A stretch of 21,497 bases of DNA, from NCBI GenBank assembly GCA_004551905.1, contig SFPL01000075.1, positions 1-21,497 of the forward strand, given 5' to 3'. Positions 1-5,379 of this stretch are shown here, piece by piece. Made by a program: the position numbers and the translations under genes. How positions within the stretch are numbered: position 1 is the first letter of the stretch; each line of letters begins with the position of its first letter. Source of the stretch: Lentisphaeraceae bacterium (GTDB lineage Bacteria; Verrucomicrobiota; Kiritimatiellia; RFP12; UBA1067). Under the pieces are notes generated by a model. The model saw only the letters and a program-made list of their open reading frames with translations, made no database searches and was not told the DNA's origin.

Positions 1-97
1 CTCGCGGGGTCCGATATGTCACGACGTATGCGGGGCATATACCCCAAACCGACGCCGCCGCGGTTTTGTCAGCAGGTGGAGGCGAAGCGGGGATTGG

Positions 98-1273
98 TCA
101 CGCCGCCCTCGGCAGCTCCCAGGCGAGCGCGCGGCAGACCTTGAGCGACCGGAAGCCCGGCCTCGGGAACCGGGCGGGCAGCATGCTCACGATCCGCTCG
201 CCGAACGCCGCGGAGCGGCCGATGTACGCCCCGCTGCGGAATATCCAAAGCCGCGTACGTATCGTCTGCGAGGCACGAACCTCGGGAGACCTGCGGCAAT
301 CACCGCCTGTTGACCCGCGCGAACGCGCGCTGGTATGATCTCCATCGCGAGGCTCCTTCTCGACAAGACCTGCGAGCGTACGCTCGTCGAGTCCGTCCGG
401 CAGTTCGTCAGCGAACACCGCCTCCATCCGCCGCCGCGCCTCCGGCCACGGGACGCCCAGCATCCTCGAGTACATGGCGCGCGCGGACTCTCCGTCCGCG
501 CCCCGGTCCGTGCAGGCGAGGCCGAAGCTGCCCCAGCGCCACGTGGACGGGGACGACGCGATGCCGGCCTTCACGGGGTTGTAGTCGATGTAGCCGGCCA
601 CCACCGCCAGCACCGCCGCGGAGTCCTCCACGAGGCCGCTGTAGAACCGCCCCTGCCAGAGGCAGCCGGAGTGCCCGGTCTCCTCGTTGTAGCGCACGGC
701 GATCCGCTCGGAGAGCGTCTTCACGAACTGCGAGAGGTTGTACATGCGCCGGCAGAGGCGCTCCTTCTCCTCGTCGGCGGCGCGGCCGCAGCCCAACGCG
801 CGCAGCCGCCTCCACCGCTCTGCTGCAGACTTCGCCGCCCGGGGGCCGCGGAGGAAGGCGAGGCGTTCGGCCATCTCTTCGTCGGAAAGCGTGAAGCCGA
901 CCGGCGGGCGGGACGCGCGGGGACTGTCCCCGGAGGCTGGAGATGGTGCGGTGGCGCGGGGACTGTCCCCGGAGGCCCAGACCGGGACCTGGATTTCCGG
1001 CGGGCGCATGCCGAAGGCGTGGGCAGCCGGCTCCTCGCCGGGAGCGAGCCAGTAGCGCTCGGGCACACGCGGGACATGGACGAGCAGGTGGAGGTGGTTG
1101 TCCATCACGCAGTACGAGTAGACCTCGACGCCGCTGAAGCGCGCGACATCGCGGATCCAGCCGCAGATGCGGTCCTTGACGCGCTCGTCCATCAGCAGCA
1201 TCGCGCGGTGCGCGACGCGCGCGGTGACGTGGTAGATCCCATCCGGGACCGTTACCCTGTTTTTCCTTGCCAT
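98..1273 (-). CDS. REP-associated tyrosine transposase (RAYT, Y1/IS200-like HUH nuclease)
   Basis: A 391-residue single-strand DNA transposase of the Y1_Tnp/TnpREP family, expected to nick and join REP-type hairpins. The HUH motif is H60-L-H62 within MDNHLHLLVHVP; the catalytic tyrosine is probably Y195 in the RYNEETGHSGCLWQGRF block, followed by the family-typical YIDYNPVKAG (229-237) and WRWGSF. The tail, residues about 339-358 (TRLWIFRSGAYIGRSAAF), resembles the C-terminal block of larger RAYTs. I chose the ATG at 1273 because AGAGGAG lies 8-9 bases upstream; an in-frame ATG at 1324 adds 17 residues with no such site. Odd: residues 101-107 and 114-120 are two copies of SGDSPRA encoded by two GGGGACTGTCCCC palindromes, placed in the linker between the HUH motif and the tyrosine helix. 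Family call is strong; activity is untested. Confidence 0.88.
   Translation of the reverse strand: MARKNRVTVPDGIYHVTARVAHRAMLLMDERVKDRICGWIRDVARFSGVEVYSYCVMDNHLHLLVHVPRVPERYWLAPGEEPAAHAFGMRPPEIQVPVWASGDSPRATAPSPASGDSPRASRPPVGFTLSDEEMAERLAFLRGPRAAKSAAERWRRLRALGCGRAADEEKERLCRRMYNLSQFVKTLSERIAVRYNEETGHSGCLWQGRFYSGLVEDSAAVLAVVAGYIDYNPVKAGIASSPSTWRWGSFGLACTDRGADGESARAMYSRMLGVPWPEARRRMEAVFADELPDGLDERTLAGLVEKEPRDGDHTSARSRGSTGGDCRRSPEVRASQTIRTRLWIFRSGAYIGRSAAFGERIVSMLPARFPRPGFRSLKVCRALAWELPRAA
915..976. repeat. Two direct copies of a 23-bp GGGGACTGTCCCC palindromic element inside the RAYT gene
   Basis: GCGCGGGGACTGTCCCCGGAGGC occurs at 915-937 and again, identical, at 954-976. The period is 39 bases (13 codons), so the frame is kept and each copy adds SGDSPRA to the protein. 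The 13-base core GGGGACTGTCCCC is a near-perfect palindrome and reappears in inverted orientation at 1499-1511. Confidence 0.9.
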
Positions 1274-1315
1274 TGAGTGTTCTCCTCTTTCGTCATTGGC
1301 GTTCTGGCGGGACCC

Positions 1316-1334
1316 GCCGCGCACCGTGCGCGGC
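1316..1334. repeat. GC-rich perfect hairpin in the RAYT 5' leader
   Basis: GCCGCGCA-CCG-TGCGCGGC forms an 8-bp stem with a 3-base loop, about 43 bases upstream of the transposase start codon. It could be a hairpin recognised by the enzyme or a leader structure that controls its expression. No copy was seen elsewhere in the window. Confidence 0.6.
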
Positions 1335-1381
1335 GACTATGCCCCTTCGGAACAGGAGAATAATATCATATTCCGGAAAAT

Positions 1382-1451
1382 CGAACCTTAATGGAACCTT
1401 AATGGAATCTAAATTCATCTTTAGATTCGCTTAAGGTTCCATTAAGGTTCG
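1382..1451. repeat. Long AT-rich inverted repeat (32-base arms, 6-base loop), MITE- or REPIN-like
   Basis: Arms 1382-1413 and 1420-1451 pair at 30 of 32 positions around the loop TTCATC. Each arm holds two tandem copies of AACCTTAATGG or a close variant. The composition is AT-rich in a high-GC setting. It lies in the space between the Uup gene end and the transposase start. No T-run follows the stem on either strand, which speaks against a simple terminator. Confidence 0.85.
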
Positions 1452-1498
1452 CAGGGCGACAAAAACCCTGGACCAGACTGGAATCAGGCCTGGGTAAC

Positions 1499-1511
1499 GG
1501 GGACAGTCCCC
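1499..1511. repeat. REP-like palindrome, inverted copy
   Basis: GGGGACAGTCCCC at 1499-1511 is the exact reverse complement of the core repeated inside the transposase gene (919-931 and 958-970). Opposed orientation of such units is the arrangement seen in REPIN-type doublets. Confidence 0.8.
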
Positions 1512-1522
1512 TAGAATGGTCA

Positions 1523-1568
1523 AAAAATCGCAGGGGTCTCTCCCCAAAAATCGCAGGGGTCTGTCCCC
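1523..1568. repeat. Two tandem 23-bp REP-like units
   Basis: AAAAATCGCAGGGGTCTCTCCCC (1523-1545) is followed without a gap by a copy differing at one base (1546-1568, GTCTGTCCCC). The GGGGTCTGTCCCC core is a variant of the palindrome at 919 and 1499. A further partial copy, GAGGTCTGTCCCCA, lies at 21253-21266. Confidence 0.85.
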
Positions 1569-1578
1569 AAGTTCTCAA

Positions 1579-1615
1579 AATTACGCACTGTTGCGTTACG
1601 CAACCTTGCGTAATT
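1579..1615 (-). terminator. Nested palindrome after the Uup gene, probable terminator
   Basis: Outer arms AATTACGCA (1579-1587) and TGCGTAATT (1607-1615) enclose a second palindrome, GTTGCGT-T-ACGCAAC (1590-1604). Read on the minus strand it starts about 24 bases after the Uup stop codon and the 3' arm runs into TTTT, so it can act as an intrinsic terminator for the TPR-Uup unit. The T-run is short, and a repeat-element origin is also possible. Confidence 0.5.
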
Positions 1616-1638
1616 CTCCTTGGCTCAAATGAGCAGAA

Positions 1639-3363
1639 TCAGTGCATTTCCCCGCTGCGTTCGGCCAGTTCCGCCCAGCGGTCGACTGCCGCCTCGAGCT
1701 CGGCTTCGGCGAGCGGCAGACGCTCGGAAAGCGACTTCGCCCGTGCAGGATCGGTCCGGTAGACGGATCCGTCCGCCAGCGCCTCGCGGATTTCCTTGAG
1801 TTCCCCTTCCAGCGCGTCGATCCTGCCCGGCAGCGCGTCCAGCTCGCGCCGCTCGTTGTACGAAAGCTTGCGCTCGCGCGGCGCGGCGCCATTGTCCCGA
1901 CGCGGCGGCGGCTTCTCGCGTGCCGCATCGGTCCGCTGCTCCGTGCTGCGTCCTGGCGCGGCGGCGCGCTGGCGCACGTAGTCGTCGTATCCGCCCGGAT
2001 ACTGCCGCACCTGGCCGTCGCCTTCCAGCGCGAAGGTCGAGGTGACCACGTTGTTCAGGAACTCGCGGTCGTGGCTGACAAGCAACAGCGTCCCCGAATA
2101 CGCCAGTAGCTGCTCCTCCAGAAGCTCCAGCGTCTCCACGTCGAGGTCGTTGGTGGGCTCGTCCATCACCAGCAGGTTCGCCGGCTTCAGGAACAGCTTC
2201 GCGAGCATCAGCCGCGCGCGCTCGCCGCCGGAAAGCGCCTTCACAGGGGTGCGCACCCGCTCCGGCGTGAAGAGGAAGTCCGCGAGATAGGAGTAGACAT
2301 GCTTCTTCACTCCACCCACCATCACCTCATCGCGATCGGACGCGATGTTCTCGCCGACGGTCAGCTCTGGACGCATCTCGCTCCGCAGCTGGTCGAAGAA
2401 CGACAGCTCCACGTTCGTCCCACGCACCACATCGCCCGCCGTCGGCGCGAGCCGTCCGGTCAGCAGGTTGAGAAGCGTCGTCTTGCCCGCGCCGTTCGCG
2501 CCAAGGATGCCGATCCGCTCGCCGCGCAGCACCGTGGCCGTGAAGCCCGAGATCACCGGTTTCTCCGCACCGGGATAGGCGAAGGTGAGGTTCTTCGCCT
2601 TCAGTACGCACGTGCCGCCCGGCGCCGCGGTGTCGAGCCGCATCGAAGCCGTCCCCGCCGCGGCACGTCGCGCCGCGAACTCCTCGCGCAGCTTCAAAAG
2701 CGCCGCGACGCGCCCTTCGTTGCGGGTCGTCCGCGCCTTCACCCCGCGGCGGATCCACGCCTCCTCCTGGGCGAGCTTCCGGGACTTCCGCTCCCAGTAG
2801 ACCTGCTCGTCCGCCAGCAGCTCGGCCTTGCGCTTCAGGAACGTCGGATAGTCGCATTCCCAGCCGGAAAGCTCGCCGCGGTCGAGGTCGAAGATCTTCG
2901 CCGCGACGCGCCGCAGGAAGCGACGATCGTGCGTGACAACGATCACGGCCATGTCGCGCGCGCGGCGCAGCATCCCCTCCAGCCAGTCGATCGTCTCCAT
3001 GTCGAGGTGGTTGGTGGGCTCGTCGAGGAGCAGCAGGTCGGGGCGCGACAGGAGCGCCGCCTCGAGGATGCTCCGGCGGCGACGGCCGCCGGAAAGCGCG
3101 TTGAAGGCGGTGTCGCCGGGACGGTCGGCCGGCACCTCCTGCGTGACGTAGACCGTCCTGAGCCCGGGGGCGCGGACGATTTCGCCAGAGTCGGGCTCGA
3201 GGTCGCCGGCGATCACCTTCATCAAGGTCGACTTGCCTTCGCCGTTGCGCCCGGTGAGCGCCGCGCGCAGCCCCTTCGAGACCGAAAGCGACACTCCGTC
3301 CAGCACGCTTGGCCCGCCAAACGCCAGCGTCACGTCCTTCAACGACATCAGAAAATCGCTCAT
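1639..3363 (-). CDS. uup: Uup-type ABC-F ATPase with a shortened first nucleotide-binding domain
   Basis: A 574-residue cytoplasmic ABC-F protein. Known members act on ribosomes or, for Uup, on branched DNA intermediates and transposon precise excision. First domain: Walker A GRNGEGKST (38-46), LSGG (90-93), LLLLDEPTNHLD (110-121). Linker with the Uup-like LAQEEAWIRRGVKARTTRNEGR (197-218). Second domain: GANGAGKTT (288-296), LSGGE (377-381), LLVMDEPTNDLD (397-408). A charged C-terminal coiled coil (about 498-570, SYNERRELDALPGRI) marks the Uup subgroup. Odd: only 43 residues separate Walker A from LSGG in the first domain, against about 110 in E. coli Uup (635 residues), so the helical subdomain seems deleted in frame. 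It lies 33 bases after the TPR-like gene on the same strand and is probably co-transcribed. The GAGGG just before the ATG is very close, so initiation may be coupled or weak. Confidence 0.9.
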   Translation of the reverse strand: MSDFLMSLKDVTLAFGGPSVLDGVSLSVSKGLRAALTGRNGEGKSTLMKVIAGDLEPDSGEIVRAPGLRTVYVTQEVPADRPGDTAFNALSGGRRRRSILEAALLSRPDLLLLDEPTNHLDMETIDWLEGMLRRARDMAVIVVTHDRRFLRRVAAKIFDLDRGELSGWECDYPTFLKRKAELLADEQVYWERKSRKLAQEEAWIRRGVKARTTRNEGRVAALLKLREEFAARRAAAGTASMRLDTAAPGGTCVLKAKNLTFAYPGAEKPVISGFTATVLRGERIGILGANGAGKTTLLNLLTGRLAPTAGDVVRGTNVELSFFDQLRSEMRPELTVGENIASDRDEVMVGGVKKHVYSYLADFLFTPERVRTPVKALSGGERARLMLAKLFLKPANLLVMDEPTNDLDVETLELLEEQLLAYSGTLLLVSHDREFLNNVVTSTFALEGDGQVRQYPGGYDDYVRQRAAAPGRSTEQRTDAAREKPPPRRDNGAAPRERKLSYNERRELDALPGRIDALEGELKEIREALADGSVYRTDPARAKSLSERLPLAEAELEAAVDRWAELAERSGEMH

Positions 3364-3396
3364 GCCCTCAGATTTCGGGGCTCGCCGCCTGCCGCC

Positions 3397-4206
3397 TCAG
3401 CGGTAGACGCTGCGCTGGCGCTGGACATGGACCTTCGGCTCCTCGAGGAGGAGCGAGTACCACTGGTCGCCGAGGCCGGAGTTGGAGAAGTGGCCGACGC
3501 GGTTGTTCATCAGGCACTCGTGGTTGCGCTTCAGCGTCGTGTCGTCGCTCTTCTTCAGCGCCTCGGTGAGCGTCTTGAACGCGCCGTCGGCGTCGCCGCG
3601 CTTGATCTGGATCCAGCTCATCTCCGCGGCGAGGAGGACGTTGCCGTTGTAGCGCACGCGCCCGACGCCCTTGCGGTAGAGATTCTCGATCTCCTTGAAG
3701 TCGCCGCCGGTCATGTGGAGGCGCGCGATCTTGATCGCGGTCATCATCGGGTCCACCAGCAGCACCTTCGGCATCAGCGCGTCGACGGTCTTGAAGTCCT
3801 TGACCATCCAGGCGAGCTGCACCTTGGCGGTGGCGATCTGGCGGTCCATCATCGGGACGAGCCAGCGGAAGCGGTTGAGCTCGTCCACCTTGGCGAGCGC
3901 TTCCTGTACAAACACCTTGGTGTCCGCGAAGATCTCCTTCTGGGCGGCCTGCACCGAGCCCGGCGGGCGCATCTGCCAGCGCTGCATCTTCTGCTGCAGG
4001 CGCTTCTGCCCGGCGAGCAGGATGGACTGCACTGCGTTCATCACCGCCTTCACGCGGCGCTGGACGAGGAAGCCGAGGGAGAACTGGGCAAGCACCAGGG
4101 AGAGAACCCCCCAGAACACGCTCCAGCCGATTCCGGCGCCGAAGCCCCAGCGGGCCGCGGCGAAACCGCCGCACCCGGCGGCGAAAGCTGCTATCAAGAT
4201 TATCAT
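3397..4206 (-). CDS. Membrane-anchored TPR-like protein of unknown function
   Basis: I do not recognise a named family for this 269-residue protein. Two hydrophobic segments (about 1-20 and 26-48) anchor it; the basic QRRVK at 49-53 suggests that the rest lies in the cytoplasm. Residues about 55-240 are helical, with amphipathic repeat-like segments (for example KVQLAWMVKDFKTVDALMPK near 127-146 and SWIQIKRGDADGAFKTLTEA near 195-214) that resemble tetratricopeptide units. The ATG at 4206 sits 7 bases after a TATAAT box, so the mRNA is predicted to be leaderless and there is no Shine-Dalgarno site. It is followed by Uup after 33 bases; a shared role is possible but not shown. Confidence 0.8.
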   Translation of the reverse strand: MIILIAAFAAGCGGFAAARWGFGAGIGWSVFWGVLSLVLAQFSLGFLVQRRVKAVMNAVQSILLAGQKRLQQKMQRWQMRPPGSVQAAQKEIFADTKVFVQEALAKVDELNRFRWLVPMMDRQIATAKVQLAWMVKDFKTVDALMPKVLLVDPMMTAIKIARLHMTGGDFKEIENLYRKGVGRVRYNGNVLLAAEMSWIQIKRGDADGAFKTLTEALKKSDDTTLKRNHECLMNNRVGHFSNSGLGDQWYSLLLEEPKVHVQRQRSVYR

Positions 4207-4213
4207 GACGTGA

Positions 4214-4222
4214 ATTATACCA
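4214..4222 (-). promoter_or_regulatory. Extended -10 promoter of the TPR-uup unit, inside the end of the upstream gene
   Basis: The minus strand reads ATGGTATAATTC, with TGG-TATAAT at 4222-4214. The element spans the last codons and stop (ATG GTA TAA) of the ABC ATPase gene. No -35 hexamer is visible 16-18 bases upstream. A start about 7 bases downstream would fall on or next to the ATG at 4206. Confidence 0.65.
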
Positions 4223-4925
4223 TAATCCGCGGCACTGCGGCGAGCAGCCTGCGGGTGTAGGGGCTCTCGGGGCGCTCGAAGACGTCCGCAGTTTCGCCCT
4301 GGTCGACGAATCTGCCGCGCTCCATCACCGCCACCCGGTCGCAGACGTTCTTCACCACCGCGAGGTCGTGGGCGATGAGGATGATCGCGAGCCCCATGTC
4401 GCGCCGGAGGTCGCGGAGAAGGTTGAGGACGCGGGCCTGGACCGAAACGTCAAGGGCGGAAACCGGCTCGTCGGCGACGAGTACGTCCGGCTCGCGCGCG
4501 AGCGCCCGGGCGACCGACACCCGCTGGCACTGCCCGCCGCTCATTTCGCGCGGATACTGCGAAAGCACCGCAGAACTGAGGCCGACGAGGTCGACGAGCT
4601 CCTCCGCCGTCCGCCGCGAGACGCCGGTGCGCAGCACCTCGTCCAGCGCCGTGCGTACGGTCATGCGCGGGTTGAGCGAGCCGACCGCGTCCTGGAAGAT
4701 CATCTGCATGGAGAGCCGGCGGCCTGGCGCGGGCTCGTTGAGGATTACTTCACCAGAAGCCGCGCGCTCCAGCTCCATCAGCACCTTGGCAATGGTGGAC
4801 TTGCCGCTCCCCGACTCGCCGACGATGCCGAAGATCTCGCCCGCGCCGACCGCGAACGACACCCCCTTCACCGCCTCGAACGAACCGTAGCGGACATGGA
4901 GATCCCTCACTTCAAAGAGGTTCAT
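4215..4925 (-). CDS. Oligopeptide-type (OppF/DppF-like) ABC transporter ATPase, orphan
   Basis: A 236-residue ATPase that would energise an oligopeptide/dipeptide or nickel importer at the inner membrane face. Walker A GESGSGKST (36-44), Q-loop Q78, signature MSGGQCQRVSVARAL (128-142), Walker B VLVADEP (148-154), D-loop SALD, switch H186 in LIAHDLAVV. SPYTRRLLAAVP at 221-232 matches the start of the oligopeptide C-terminal extension, but the protein stops there, shorter than OppF (about 330). The ATG at 4925 has GAGGGG upstream and overlaps the end of the HNH gene by 14 bases; longer in-frame starts would run back through the HNH gene. No permease, binding protein or OppD partner is present in the window, so substrate and partners are unknown. 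Confidence 0.88.
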   Translation of the reverse strand: MNLFEVRDLHVRYGSFEAVKGVSFAVGAGEIFGIVGESGSGKSTIAKVLMELERAASGEVILNEPAPGRRLSMQMIFQDAVGSLNPRMTVRTALDEVLRTGVSRRTAEELVDLVGLSSAVLSQYPREMSGGQCQRVSVARALAREPDVLVADEPVSALDVSVQARVLNLLRDLRRDMGLAIILIAHDLAVVKNVCDRVAVMERGRFVDQGETADVFERPESPYTRRLLAAVPRIMV

Positions 4926-5223
4926 CCGCCCCCTCGGGAAACAGCCGCGCGAGAATCTGCTCGGCCGGGGTGTACGCCTTCTTGCGGTTGTTGCAGTCCT
5001 TGCAGCACGGCACACAGTTGCCGCGGGTGGATCTACCGCCGCGCGCCACCGGCACGACATGGTCGAGGGTGAGACTCTCAGCCCCGACCTGTCGGCCGCA
5101 GTAATAGCAGACGCCCTTCGCGACCTGGGCCCGCCACCAATCCGTCTGACGCAACTCGCGCGCCTTCGCGCGCTCGCGCCTCACGTGCGTGGGATCTGGG
5201 TTGAGATCAAGCCAGTCGTCCAT
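4912..5223 (-). CDS. Small HNH endonuclease-like protein
   Basis: A 103-residue protein with an HNH fold. Zinc-type pairs C39-x2-C42 (CYYCG) and C74-x2-C77 (CKDCNNRKK) flank the catalytic segment LTLDHVVPVARGG with D54-H55 and N69; N78 occupies the third motif position. Such nucleases cut DNA with one metal ion, but single-domain forms like this are poorly characterised. The ATG at 5223 was chosen because the earlier in-frame ATG (5283) lies inside the tRNA gene. It starts 26 bases after tRNA-Met and overlaps the ABC ATPase by 14 bases, so all three may be transcribed from the tRNA promoter. A housekeeping, defence or mobile role cannot be told apart from sequence. Confidence 0.85.
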   Translation of the reverse strand: MDDWLDLNPDPTHVRRERAKARELRQTDWWRAQVAKGVCYYCGRQVGAESLTLDHVVPVARGGRSTRGNCVPCCKDCNNRKKAYTPAEQILARLFPEGADEPL

Positions 5224-5248
5224 GTCGCTGGAATCCACTGCTACCGAA

Positions 5249-5324
5249 TGGTGGCGAAGGAGGGGTTCGAACCCTCGACCCAAGGCTTATGAGTCCTTTG
5301 CTCTACCGACTGAGCTACCTCGCC
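5249..5324 (-). tRNA. tRNA-Met (CAU)
   Basis: A 76-base cloverleaf with encoded CCA. Acceptor GGCGAGG pairs with CTTCGCC (one G-U), D stem GCTC/GAGC, anticodon loop CTCATAA (anticodon CAT), T arm GAGGG-TTCGAAC-CCCTC, discriminator A then CCA. The anticodon stem AAGGA/GCCTT has an A-G mismatch next to the loop. G1-C72 pairing argues for the elongator type rather than the initiator; a tRNA-Ile2 with a modified CAU cannot be fully excluded. Confidence 0.93.
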
Positions 5325-5343
5325 GTTCGGTCAAGTGGTGCGT

Positions 5344-5373
5344 AGTATACCAAATAGGCTGCTTTGGTGTCAA
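5344..5373 (-). promoter_or_regulatory. Consensus sigma70-type promoter of tRNA-Met
   Basis: Minus strand: TTGACA (5373-5368), 18-base spacer, TATACT (5349-5344) preceded by TGG, giving TTGGTATACTAC. It lies in the 55-base gap between the serine hydrolase stop and the tRNA, whose 5' end is 19 bases downstream of the -10 box. It is the only promoter in the window with both a perfect -35 and an extended -10. Confidence 0.8.
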
Positions 5374-5379
5374 CCTGCG

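Noticed and set aside
29..46. A GGGG-CATATA-CCCC hairpin as terminator of the transposase gene
   Set aside because: The stem is only 4 bp, lies about 50 bases after the stop and is not followed by a clear T-run on the minus strand.
5224..5283. An upstream start for the HNH protein
   Set aside because: It would begin inside the tRNA-Met gene; the ATG at 5223 gives the complete HNH domain.
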